This document shows, one piece after another, positions 1-7,622 of a stretch of DNA of 64,000 nucleotides (positions are counted from its first letter, which is position 1; each line of letters starts with the position of its first letter). Source of the DNA: Fidelibacterota bacterium. Lineage in GTDB: Bacteria; Fidelibacterota; Marinisomatia; Marinisomatales; TCS55. The notes below the pieces were generated by a model, which was not told the DNA's origin, ran no database searches, and saw nothing but the letters and a program-made list of their open reading frames with translations. The stretch is taken from NCBI GenBank assembly GCA_014382015.1, contig JACNKN010000035.1, positions 23,526-87,525 on the forward strand, written 5' to 3'. The translations under genes and the position numbers were made by a program.

Positions 1-134
1 GCATCAAAAATTGAGTGAATGCCCCGATCCCCAATATGGTTGATAAAATCCGGATCATTATATAATTCAAGAATAAAAGGGGCATCTTCAGATTGAAGTT
101 CTGAAAGTATTAACCGTTCGGTTTCAATTACCAT
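1..134 (-). CDS. GNAT-family N-acetyltransferase (N-terminal part only)
   Basis: The reverse strand from the ATG at 134-132 reads about 44 residues beginning MVIETERLILSEL, then DAPFILELYNDPDFI and IGDRGI. This is the typical N-terminal beta-strand and first helix of RimJ/RimL-like GNAT acetyltransferases, which move an acetyl group from acetyl-CoA to an amine. The gene runs off the left edge, so the acetyl-CoA binding motif is not visible and the substrate cannot be named. It starts only a few bases after the msrA stop codon and may share its transcript. The family call is fairly safe from the ETERLIL and ELYNDPDFI signatures. Confidence 0.75.
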   Translation of the reverse strand, partial: MVIETERLILSELQSEDAPFILELYNDPDFINHIGDRGIHSIFD

Positions 135-140
135 TTTTGA

Positions 141-761
141 TTAATCATCCCAAATGGTTCCCTTTTTTTGGAGTTTTTTAATTTTTGGGTCTATGATGAA
201 AGTGCAATAGGGTGCATTGGGATTATTGGCGAAGTAGTCTTGGTGATACACTTCTGCTTTATAAAATTCATCCAAAGATGCCACTTCAGTGGTTAAAGGA
301 TCTTTGAACAATTTGGCTGCATTTTTTAGTGCGGATTCTGCGGCTAATTTTTGAGGATCATTATGATAATAAATGGCTGACCGATATTGGGTGCCCCGGT
401 CATTTCCCTGTCTGTTTAGGGTAGTGGGGTCATGGGCCTGCCAGAATATATCCAGAATTTTTTCATAGCTGATAATAGTCGGATCAAAATGGATTTGACA
501 TACTTCTGCATGCCCCGTATCCCCTTGGGAAACATCTTTATATGTTGGGTTTTTCAGGTGTCCACCTGCATAACCGGAGATGACATTATGGACGCCTTCC
601 ACTCGTTCGTAAACCGCTTCAACACACCAAAAACACCCGCCGCCAAGGGTGGCAACTTCTAATGATTGTTCAGACATTTTTTGATTTCCTTTTTTTTGGG
701 AATTAATTTCAGATATAGATAACAGGATACAAATCGGGAGGTAAATGATTATTTTTTTCAT
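141..761 (-). CDS. msrA: Peptide methionine sulfoxide reductase MsrA, probably exported
   Basis: MsrA reduces the S-epimer of methionine sulfoxide in oxidised proteins. The protein has 206 residues. The catalytic motif GCFWC lies at residues 42-46, with Cys43 as the expected nucleophile, followed by the conserved EAVYERVEGV, SGYAGG, GHAEVCQI, FWQAHDPT and YRSAIYY blocks of the family. Upstream of the domain are about 28 extra residues with a hydrophobic stretch (IIIYLPICILLSISEINSQ) that looks like a signal peptide cut near Gln22, so the enzyme probably works outside the cytoplasm. A cytoplasmic form could start at Met29 (MSEQSLEVATL). No MsrB domain is fused. The acetyltransferase gene follows directly on the same strand. 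Confidence 0.95.
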   Translation of the reverse strand: MKKIIIYLPICILLSISEINSQKKGNQKMSEQSLEVATLGGGCFWCVEAVYERVEGVHNVISGYAGGHLKNPTYKDVSQGDTGHAEVCQIHFDPTIISYEKILDIFWQAHDPTTLNRQGNDRGTQYRSAIYYHNDPQKLAAESALKNAAKLFKDPLTTEVASLDEFYKAEVYHQDYFANNPNAPYCTFIIDPKIKKLQKKGTIWDD

Positions 762-878
762 GAGAGTGCCTTGAACTTATTTAAAGAAATAAACGCAAAG
801 CACCCACTTTTCGTTCCGTGGGATATGATATAAATCACAATGTTAAGACGCAATTTCTCAACAAACATCAATGTTGTT

Positions 879-927
879 GTATAGACACGGCCACGACAAC
901 CGGCGGGTAAACATGCCGTGTCTATAC
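879..927. repeat. Perfect 13-bp inverted repeat between msrA and pntB
   Basis: The arms gtatagacacggc (879-891) and gccgtgtctatac (915-927) are perfectly complementary and enclose a 23-base, G+C-rich spacer. The element lies in the 175-base gap between the pntB stop and the msrA start. It has no clear T tract on either side, so it is not a convincing intrinsic terminator. The form, a long perfect palindrome in a gap, resembles dispersed palindromic elements seen in several phyla. Confidence 0.6.
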
Positions 928-936
928 GATATTAAA

Positions 937-2304
937 TTATAATTCTTTGAGGTCTTTATGAAGGGTAGTGAGCATATCTTTTGCATCACCGAAAACCATC
1001 AATGTATTTTCAAAACCGAATAATTCATTCTGGATACCTGCAAACCCGGGATTCATGGTTCGTTTGTTAACCAATACAGTTTTAGACTTGTCCACATCTA
1101 ATATTGGCATACCATAGATTGGACTGGATGTGTCGTGACGTGCGGCAGGGTTTACCACATCATTGGCACCCAACACAATGGCCACATCGCATGTTTCAAA
1201 TTCACCGTTGATTTCATCTAAATCTTTCAGCTGTTCGTAAGGAACATTGGCTTCAGCAAGTAGCACATTCATATGACCCGGCATACGTCCAGCCACAGGG
1301 TGGATGGCATACAAAACTTTTTTGCCCATGGATTCTAATTGTTCGCCTACTTCTCGAACCGCATGTTGAGCTTGAGCTACAGCTAACCCATAACCTGGCA
1401 CCACAATCACTTTATCTGCTGCATCCAAAATCATGGCTGCTTCTTCTGTGGTGGAAGACTTAACGCTAATTTGTTTGGTTTCTCCATCACCTATTGGTTG
1501 TTCAAGTCCTACAGCACCGAAAATAACATTGGCTAAGGAGCGGTTCATGCCTTTGCACATGATATTTGTGAGGATTAATCCAGAAGCGCCCACCAAGGCA
1601 CCGGCGATAATTAAGCCATTGTTCATGAGGACGAATCCTGTTGCAGCTGCGGCGACACCTGAATAGGAGTTTAATAATGATATTACTACAGGCATATCCG
1701 CGCCACCAATGGGGATAGTGAGTGTAATGCCAATCAATGCCGCCAGAATAACCAATCCATAAAAATAGGGATCTGTATCTCCCCCCATGACCGTATATAT
1801 ACCGAGTAAAACGATAGAAATGGCTATGAAGGCATTCATTATTTTTTGCCCTGGGAAAACAATGGGTTTGCCACTGATAAATCCCTGCAATTTACCGAAG
1901 GCGATAAAACTGCCGGTAAAAGTGAGGGTACCTACAAATACACTAATGGCAATTGTGGCCGCATTAAAGGTGGAAGGGTTTGCTGGGTTGAAATATTCAG
2001 CCGCAGCAACGAGTGCAGACGCACCACCACCGAAACCATTGAAGATGGCAACCATTTGGGGCATTTGGGTCATTTCAACTTTGATGGCAAAAAATGCTCC
2101 AATGACTGCACCAATAATCATACCGACTGCTATGGTTTGATAATCCATATTTCCGTCCGAAACAAGGGTAGCCACAATAGCGATAAGCATTCCTACTGAA
2201 GAAATTGCATTTCCTTTTCGGGCTGTTTTGGGTGAACTGAGTTTTTTGATTCCCAGGATAAACAGGATTGCGGCGAGGACGTAGGCGATATTTGTAAATT
2301 CCAT
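937..2304 (-). CDS. pntB: NAD(P) transhydrogenase subunit beta
   Basis: This is the membrane and NADP(H)-binding subunit of proton-translocating transhydrogenase, which uses the proton gradient to drive hydride transfer from NADH to NADP+. From the chosen ATG the protein is 455 residues. The N-terminal half is a series of hydrophobic helices (for example YVLAAILFILGI and FVGTLTFTGSFIAFG). The C-terminal third is the Rossmann-like NADP domain, with VIVVPGYGLAVAQAQHAV and a late GANDVVNPAARHD motif. The open frame extends 25 codons further upstream, but those codons run inside the preceding gene and lack family similarity; ATG 2304-2302 gives the usual MEFTNIAYVLAAILF start just after the pntAB stop. 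It is last in a pntAA-pntAB-pntB operon. Confidence 0.96.
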   Translation of the reverse strand: MEFTNIAYVLAAILFILGIKKLSSPKTARKGNAISSVGMLIAIVATLVSDGNMDYQTIAVGMIIGAVIGAFFAIKVEMTQMPQMVAIFNGFGGGASALVAAAEYFNPANPSTFNAATIAISVFVGTLTFTGSFIAFGKLQGFISGKPIVFPGQKIMNAFIAISIVLLGIYTVMGGDTDPYFYGLVILAALIGITLTIPIGGADMPVVISLLNSYSGVAAAATGFVLMNNGLIIAGALVGASGLILTNIMCKGMNRSLANVIFGAVGLEQPIGDGETKQISVKSSTTEEAAMILDAADKVIVVPGYGLAVAQAQHAVREVGEQLESMGKKVLYAIHPVAGRMPGHMNVLLAEANVPYEQLKDLDEINGEFETCDVAIVLGANDVVNPAARHDTSSPIYGMPILDVDKSKTVLVNKRTMNPGFAGIQNELFGFENTLMVFGDAKDMLTTLHKDLKEL

Positions 2305-2308
2305 TATT

Positions 2309-2581
2309 CTATTTCCGCTTAAACATTTTGAGCATACGATCTGTAACCATAAAGCCACCCACACAATTGATGGTGGCAAAAATTACAGCAACTAACCCCA
2401 ACCACGTTCCCATTTCGCCGCCGACTTTTGTGGCGATTATCGCGCCGACGATTGCAATTCCGGAAATCGCATTTGAGCCTGACATTAGGGGTGTATGGAG
2501 TGTAGGGGGGACTTTCGTAATAATTTCAATTCCGACAAAAAGTGCCAGAATAAATACGGTAAAAATATTAATCATATCCAT
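2309..2581 (-). CDS. pntAB: NAD(P) transhydrogenase subunit alpha, membrane part (PntAB)
   Basis: This 90-residue protein is almost wholly hydrophobic, with segments IFTVFILALFVGIEII, NAISGIAIVGAII and TWLGLVAVIFATINCVGGFMVTDRML. That matches the short membrane domain which in E. coli is the C-terminal end of PntA but is a separate gene in organisms such as Rhodospirillum rubrum. It supplies part of the proton channel with PntB. It sits between pntAA and pntB with gaps of fewer than ten bases, so the three products should be made together. The NAVGGF/TDRML-type end is characteristic and I see no reason to doubt the call. Confidence 0.94.
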   Translation of the reverse strand: MDMINIFTVFILALFVGIEIITKVPPTLHTPLMSGSNAISGIAIVGAIIATKVGGEMGTWLGLVAVIFATINCVGGFMVTDRMLKMFKRK

Positions 2582-2590
2582 AATTGTTCC

Positions 2591-3727
2591 TTAAGAATTG
2601 CTCACCGCATCGCGAGTGGGTTCGTGGGTTATTTTTCCTTCATGGGTAAACATGGCACCGGAAATAATTTCATCTTCAAGATCGAATGTGAGTTCACCTT
2701 CTTTCATCATATAAGTGACAAAGGTAGAGACATTTTTAGCATAGAGTTGAGAAGCATGAACTTGCATAGTTGAGGGTAAATTGATTGTACCATCAATAAT
2801 CACGCCATTGTGATTCACAATTTCATCACCTTGAGTTAACTCGCAGTTACCGCCATTTTCTGCCGCCAAATCCATAATAGCCGATCCCGGTTTCATTCCA
2901 TTCACCATGTCGGTAGGAATGAGTAATGGTGCAGGTCGGCCTGGAATCAATGCAGTGGTAATGACCAAGTCTGATTTCGCAATATGATCTTTGATGAGTG
3001 CTTGTTGGCGTTGTTTATAATCATCGGAAGTTTCTTTCGCATATCCACCTTCACCCACGCCATCATCTGAATCTGATTCTACCTCTACAAATTTTGCACC
3101 CAGAGACTCAACTTGTTCCTTGACCTCAGGGCGAACATCAAATGCTTCTACTTGCGCACCCAATCTTTTGGCAGTGGCAATGGCCTGGAGTCCTGCAACG
3201 CCGGCGCCAAGGATGAGGACTTTTGCCGGTGGAATGGTCCCTGCAGCAGTCATGAGCAGGGGCATATAAACTGGAAGGTGAGCCGCACCCACTAAGACTG
3301 ATTTATATCCGGCGATATTCGCCTGGGAACTGAGCGCATCCATACTTTGTGCTAATGTGGTTCGGGGAATAAGGTGCATAGAAAAACCGGTCATATTTTT
3401 ATGCGCAAGTTTCTGAACCTGTTCTAATTCCCGTGTGGTTTGCATGAGAGAGACATAAGCTGCACCATTCGGAATCGCGTCCATTTCTTCTAATGTAGCG
3501 GGTGCGACTTTTAATACAATATCTACATTTTTGTATAAAGACGATATATCTGAAATGACTTCTGCACCTGCATCTTCGTAATCTTGATCGGAAAAAAATG
3601 AAGCTTCTCCGGCACCGGATTGAATCCGAACGGTTAATCCACTTTTAATTAATTCTTTAACCGTTTTTGGCGTGGCTGCCACGCGTTTTTCACCGGGTGT
3701 AATTTCCTTTAAAATAGCTGCAATCAT
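2591..3727 (-). CDS. pntAA: NAD(P) transhydrogenase subunit alpha, NAD-binding part (PntAA)
   Basis: This 378-residue soluble subunit binds NAD(H) and passes the hydride to the NADP domain of PntB. It belongs to the alanine dehydrogenase/PNT family: the N-terminal domain starts MIAAILKEITPGEKRVAATP, followed by the RTTLAQSMDALSSQANIAGY block, the dinucleotide-binding loop LGAGVAGLQAIATAKRLGA around residues 170-190, and the acidic DFR/DVRP strand end (EAFDVRP). The characteristic GGYAKE and QQALIKDHIAKSDLVITTALIPGRPAP segments exclude plain alanine dehydrogenase. First gene of the pntAA-pntAB-pntB operon; it is divergent from the MORN-like lipoprotein gene, and the 116-base gap between them should hold both promoters. 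Confidence 0.96.
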   Translation of the reverse strand: MIAAILKEITPGEKRVAATPKTVKELIKSGLTVRIQSGAGEASFFSDQDYEDAGAEVISDISSLYKNVDIVLKVAPATLEEMDAIPNGAAYVSLMQTTRELEQVQKLAHKNMTGFSMHLIPRTTLAQSMDALSSQANIAGYKSVLVGAAHLPVYMPLLMTAAGTIPPAKVLILGAGVAGLQAIATAKRLGAQVEAFDVRPEVKEQVESLGAKFVEVESDSDDGVGEGGYAKETSDDYKQRQQALIKDHIAKSDLVITTALIPGRPAPLLIPTDMVNGMKPGSAIMDLAAENGGNCELTQGDEIVNHNGVIIDGTINLPSTMQVHASQLYAKNVSTFVTYMMKEGELTFDLEDEIISGAMFTHEGKITHEPTRDAVSNS

Positions 3728-3843
3728 ATTATAATCCTGTTATTTCTTTTTAAAACAGTCGGCGAATTTAGGACGTCTTTATCCATTTTATGCAAATAGA
3801 TTTCGGGATTTTTTATGAATGTCTGCCATAGGTAATTTTATGA

Positions 3844-5376
3844 ATGCGATTTTATGGTATTATCTTAGTCGTTGGCCTATTTTTATCCGCCTGTGCCCCC
3901 ACGATACACGTCATTGACAAATATCCATCGGAACAAAAAAAGACTGTAGAACTTGTGAAAGGTAAAGAGGATTCGGGGCGAATCGTTAAACGAATTGAAT
4001 ACTATTCAAACGGTGTAAAAAAATCTGAAACGGATATAAAAGACGGACGTAAAAGCGGCAAATTTGTTGGATTTTATAAAAATGGTGCTATTTCTACAAC
4101 AGGAAAATATAAAGACGGACTAAAAACCGGGAAGTGGGAATGGACCGGACTCACAGGAAATATAGATTCAATTTTTACATATAAGAACAATATACGCCAT
4201 GGGAAATCTATGACTTACACCGATGGCCAAATCATGATGAAGAGGGAATATACGTCCGGAAAATTGAACGGATATTTTGTGGAGTATTATCCCAATGGGA
4301 ATAAAAAGGTTACTGGGAGTTATTGGAATAATCTACCCCACGGGAACTGGCTTTGGCGGAATGAAGATAAATCGAAGGAACGACTCATTGAATTTAATCG
4401 AGGCGTTAAGGATGGAGATATCCGTGTTTGGAGCGAAGGCGAGTTAGCTTTATCAGGGGGATTTAATTCGGATCAAAAGACAGGGACATGGAAATGGGTT
4501 CATTCCAAAAAGCAATTGGATTCTTTGGCCACATATAATAATGGCATATTAGATGGAACTTTCAAAGCGTGGTACCATAATGGTGAACCGGCGATTAAAG
4601 GAAATTTCATGATGGGAAATCCAGATGGTGAATGGCGGTGGTGGTCTGAGAATAAAACATTAGATTCACTCAAAACATTTAGGCAAGGTCAATTAAATGG
4701 ATTGTCTGAATTTTATTATAGAAATGGTCAGTTAAAGCTATCGGCTTATTATCAGACTGATGAACTTCATGGTGAGGAACATTCCTATTTTGCATCGGGG
4801 CAGATTAAAACGAAAATGTCTTATCAGGCGGGGCAGAAAATGGGTCCTTACGAAAAGTGGACATCCAGCGCCAGACCAGAAGAAATGGGCAGCTATAGCC
4901 ATGATAAACTGGATGGAATGGTTGAGCGTTGGTACACAACCGGTGCCCCCGCATCCATCACCAAATATGATAAGGGTGTTTTGGATGGTGTGATGAAAAT
5001 ATATTCCTTATCCAACATATTGAAGCGGGAGTTGTTTTACGAAAGCGGGGAGGAAATCGTTCGATTTGAATATCATGATAATGGCAGGTTCAAACGGATA
5101 AGTATTTTGAAAGATGCAGAACCCATTTATGAAAGAAATTGGAACAAATTGGGCGTTGAAACCACAGACGAAAAATATATTGTCGGTACAAAATTGGAAA
5201 GTGAATTTTATTTATCGGGTTTTTTGAAATATGAATGCACCTATAAACGGGGTGGAAAGCATGGCGTAGAATGGTGGTTTGATGAAAATCATCAACCCTC
5301 TCAAATCAATATTTATTATTTAGGAGAAAAAATTCTTAATCATGATTTATCGGAAAATGATGAAAAAACTGAATAA
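3844..5376 (+). CDS. MORN-like (YwqK-type) repeat lipoprotein
   Basis: The 510-residue product begins with a lipoprotein signal peptide (IILVVGLFLSAC, lipid-modified Cys expected at about residue 17). The rest is a long run of MORN_2/YwqK-type repeats of the form Y-NG-K-G-Y-G-G, such as YYSNGVKKSE and EYYPNGNKKVTGSY. A longer composite unit is visible: a W-x-W block followed by LDS(L/I)-x-T(Y/F) and a G-x-L-x-G turn occurs at KTGKWEW, PHGNWLW, KTGTWKW and PDGEWRW. Proteins of this kind are usually annotated as YwqK antitoxin-like, but nothing here shows an antitoxin role; an envelope-anchored repeat scaffold is as likely. It is followed by an MntA/HepT pair, and part of its 3' end seems to be duplicated beyond that pair. 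Confidence 0.8.
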   Translation: MRFYGIILVVGLFLSACAPTIHVIDKYPSEQKKTVELVKGKEDSGRIVKRIEYYSNGVKKSETDIKDGRKSGKFVGFYKNGAISTTGKYKDGLKTGKWEWTGLTGNIDSIFTYKNNIRHGKSMTYTDGQIMMKREYTSGKLNGYFVEYYPNGNKKVTGSYWNNLPHGNWLWRNEDKSKERLIEFNRGVKDGDIRVWSEGELALSGGFNSDQKTGTWKWVHSKKQLDSLATYNNGILDGTFKAWYHNGEPAIKGNFMMGNPDGEWRWWSENKTLDSLKTFRQGQLNGLSEFYYRNGQLKLSAYYQTDELHGEEHSYFASGQIKTKMSYQAGQKMGPYEKWTSSARPEEMGSYSHDKLDGMVERWYTTGAPASITKYDKGVLDGVMKIYSLSNILKRELFYESGEEIVRFEYHDNGRFKRISILKDAEPIYERNWNKLGVETTDEKYIVGTKLESEFYLSGFLKYECTYKRGGKHGVEWWFDENHQPSQINIYYLGEKILNHDLSENDEKTE

Positions 5377-5430
5377 TTAATTTTCACATTAAATCCTTTA
5401 TTAATTCGCTTTAAGTGTTAATTTTCCTCC

Positions 5431-5727
5431 ATGATACAAAATAAATACACAATTATTTCAGGTATTAAATCCATGAAGAACCAACTTACGCGCCGTTTTC
5501 ATGGAGAAGTCATTGGTATATTTGGTTCTTACGCCAGGGATGAAGCCACCCAAAAAAGTGACTTAGATATACTGGTAAGGTTTAATGAAAATGCCACCTT
5601 AATAGACTTAGTCGGTATGAGTCAGTATTTGGAGTCCAAATTAAAATGTAACGTAGATATTCTTTCGGATAAAGCAATGAAAAAGGAATTTGAGCCTTAT
5701 ATAAAAAATGACCTGATTGCTATATGA
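5431..5727 (+). CDS. mntA: MntA-type nucleotidyltransferase (antitoxin of MntA/HepT)
   Basis: A 98-residue minimal nucleotidyltransferase. The motif G32-S33-X10-D44-L-D46 ([10 protein letters not shown]...SDLDILV) is the metal-binding GSX10DXD signature of the family. In characterised MntA/HepT systems the protein inactivates the HepT RNase by adding nucleotides to its active-site tyrosine. It overlaps the next gene by four bases (ATGA), the normal arrangement for this toxin-antitoxin pair. The end, [15 protein letters not shown], fits the usual C-terminus of these proteins. Such pairs are often acquired horizontally. Confidence 0.9.
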   Translation: MIQNKYTIISGIKSMKNQLTRRFHGEVIGIFGSYARDEATQKSDLDILVRFNENATLIDLVGMSQYLESKLKCNVDILSDKAMKKEFEPYIKNDLIAI

Positions 5728-6068
5728 AGCGTGATCCTAATTTGTATCTTAATGATATTCTTGAATCTTGTCATTGGATAAATAAATTTATTGATGGACT
5801 TGATTTTGATCAGGTTTTGTTTGATGAAAAAACACGTAGTGCTGTTGTACAAAAAATCGAGATTATCGGTGAAGCATCTAAAAATATTCCAGAAGAATTA
5901 AAACAAAGATCCCCTGAAACTCCATGGAAAGAAATCGCTGGAATGAGAGATAAATTAATCCACGCATATTTCGGAATTGATTATAAATTGCTTTGGGAAA
6001 CTGCAAAAGAGTTTATACCCAAATTGTCTAAAACAGTAAAAATGTTAAAAGAATATAAATCTGAATAA
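5724..6068 (+). CDS. hepT: HepT-like ribonuclease toxin (DUF86)
   Basis: This 114-residue all-helical HEPN protein carries the family's RX4HXY motif as R75-DKLI-H80-A-Y82 ([14 protein letters not shown]). In known systems this is the RNA-cleaving site, and the tyrosine is the residue modified by MntA. The preceding [18 protein letters not shown] and [13 protein letters not shown] blocks are typical of DUF86 proteins. Translation is coupled to mntA through the ATGA overlap. The catalytic motif is complete, so nothing suggests that the toxin is dead. Confidence 0.9.
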   Translation: MKRDPNLYLNDILESCHWINKFIDGLDFDQVLFDEKTRSAVVQKIEIIGEASKNIPEELKQRSPETPWKEIAGMRDKLIHAYFGIDYKLLWETAKEFIPKLSKTVKMLKEYKSE

Positions 6069-6100
6069 GTAATTATTCTAATTCGGGCATCGTTTATATT

Positions 6101-6170
6101 AATATTTGTTATTTAGGAATTTTTTTTCTTTAGTCATGATTTATTAGGAAATAATGAAACCAGTAAATAA
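6101..6170 (+). pseudogene. Decayed duplicate of the 3' end of the MORN-like gene
   Basis: These 70 bases align with the last 69 bases of the MORN-like lipoprotein gene (5308-5376). By hand count about 52 of 70 positions match with one gap, including the exact blocks ttatttagga and tcatgattta in the same order and a final aataa. The copy has in-frame stops and cannot be translated like the original. The mntA-hepT pair therefore lies between the intact gene end and a worn copy of it. The region is AT-rich, so chance similarity is not fully excluded. Confidence 0.45.
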
Positions 6171-6200
6171 AATTCATGAATTAGTGTAATTTCGTCGCCT

Positions 6201-7247
6201 ATGGAAAAACCAATTATCGCAAAAATCATGTTATTTATCATTCCTGCGGGAACAATTATTGCGGGTATTGTTATCGGATGGCTGTTTAAAAGGTTCATCC
6301 AGCATCGCCTGAAAAAAATTACTGAAAAAACAGAATGGAAAGGTGATGATGTTATATTTGATGCCATCGAATCCCACATTGTATTGTGGTTCTTTTTAGC
6401 TTCACTCAATATGGCTTCTACCAGTTTACCTTATATCAGTGACAATTATCTGGCCTATTTAAGTAAAATTATTATTGCGGTCCTGATTCTTTCAGTCACC
6501 TTAGCTGCATCCCGTATTGGTGTGGGGCTCTTGAATTATTGGGCTGAAAGACAAGGAACAAACCTGCCATCCACAACGATTTTTGTAAACTTGGCGAGAA
6601 TCCTTATTATTTCTGTTGGTGTACTGGTCATTCTTCAATCATTAGGTCTATCGATTACCCCTTTCCTCACTGCCCTGGGTGTGGGTGGCTTGGCCATTTC
6701 TCTGGCATTGAAAGATACCCTTTCGGATTTTTTCGCAGGACTTCATATCCTCCTGTCACAAAAAGTAAAACCGGGTGATTTTGTAGAAATAGACTCAGGG
6801 CATATGGGTTATGTGAGAAATATCACCTGGCGCCATACCACTTTAATGGAACGGACTAATAATATTGTAACCATTCCAAATGCAAAGGTATCTGCAGCCA
6901 TTGTTAAAAACTATGATAAGGGCGACCCCAGTTTTTCTGTCCGTGTTGCATTGGGTGTGTCTTATGATAGTGATTTGGAGCATGTGCTCAAGGTGACTGA
7001 AGCGGTTGCTGAAAGCGTTGTTCAAGATGTGGATGGGGCGAAAAAAGATTCTCCTGCCGTGGTACGATATTTTGAGTTTGCGGACTCCAGTGTGAATATA
7101 AAGGTCTATTTCCGTGGATTGAAATATGGTGATCAACATACGATTATTGATACATTTATTCGGCGGATACATAAGCGATATGATGACGAAGGTATTACTA
7201 TTCCATTCCCAATTCGAACCTTAATTCACCAAAACCAACCCCAGTGA
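6201..7247 (+). CDS. MscS-family mechanosensitive ion channel
   Basis: A 348-residue inner-membrane channel that would release solutes on sudden drops in osmolarity. The N-terminus holds several transmembrane helices (IMLFIIPAGTIIAGIVIGWLF, IIIAVLILSVTLAAS, ARILIISVGVLVILQSLG). The pore-lining helix is the Gly/Ala-rich TALGVGGLAISLALKDTLSDFF followed by FAGLHILLSQKVKPGDFVEI, both hallmarks of MscS. The soluble beta domain follows (GYVRNITWRHTTLMERTNNIVTIPNAKV). The size is nearer to the small MscS proteins than to MscK. The stop overlaps the GTG start of the DUF423 gene. Confidence 0.93.
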   Translation: MEKPIIAKIMLFIIPAGTIIAGIVIGWLFKRFIQHRLKKITEKTEWKGDDVIFDAIESHIVLWFFLASLNMASTSLPYISDNYLAYLSKIIIAVLILSVTLAASRIGVGLLNYWAERQGTNLPSTTIFVNLARILIISVGVLVILQSLGLSITPFLTALGVGGLAISLALKDTLSDFFAGLHILLSQKVKPGDFVEIDSGHMGYVRNITWRHTTLMERTNNIVTIPNAKVSAAIVKNYDKGDPSFSVRVALGVSYDSDLEHVLKVTEAVAESVVQDVDGAKKDSPAVVRYFEFADSSVNIKVYFRGLKYGDQHTIIDTFIRRIHKRYDDEGITIPFPIRTLIHQNQPQ

Positions 7248-7609
7248 AAACATGGATTATAACCGGTGCGATTCTCATGGCGCTGGCTGTGGTATTGGGA
7301 GCATTTGGTGCCCATGGACTTAAAAGCAGGGTCTCCCCGGAAGATTTAGTCATTTTTGAAACAGGCGTTCGATATCATTCAATCCATGCACTTGGATTGA
7401 TTTTTTTGGGTATTATGGGTTTTCATTATCAAGCAGAAGTGATTCAAATTCCCGCTGTATTATTATCGGTAGGTATCCTGATATTTTCCGGCAGTTTGTA
7501 TATTTTAGTTTTATCGGGTATTCGGTGGATGGGCGCCATTACGCCATTGGGCGGTGTTGCATTTATTGCTGGATGGCTTTTACTCGCATATCGATTGATT
7601 AAATCTTAA
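7244..7609 (+). CDS. DUF423 small membrane protein
   Basis: A 121-residue protein with four hydrophobic segments and the family's N-terminal signature: TGAILMALAVVLGAFGAHGLK, then YHSIHALGLIFLG and a central SGSLYILVLSG(I)RWMGAITPLGGVAFIAGW. DUF423 proteins (E. coli YgdD) are found widely but have no established function. The start is GTG at 7244, giving a four-base GTGA overlap with the mscS stop, so the two are probably co-translated. Confidence 0.9.
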   Translation: MKTWIITGAILMALAVVLGAFGAHGLKSRVSPEDLVIFETGVRYHSIHALGLIFLGIMGFHYQAEVIQIPAVLLSVGILIFSGSLYILVLSGIRWMGAITPLGGVAFIAGWLLLAYRLIKS

Positions 7610-7622
7610 TCATCATTTAACA

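Noticed and set aside
2305-2379. Longer N-terminus of PntB
   Set aside because: The extra 25 codons overlap pntAB and lack the family's usual start; the internal ATG matches other PntB proteins.
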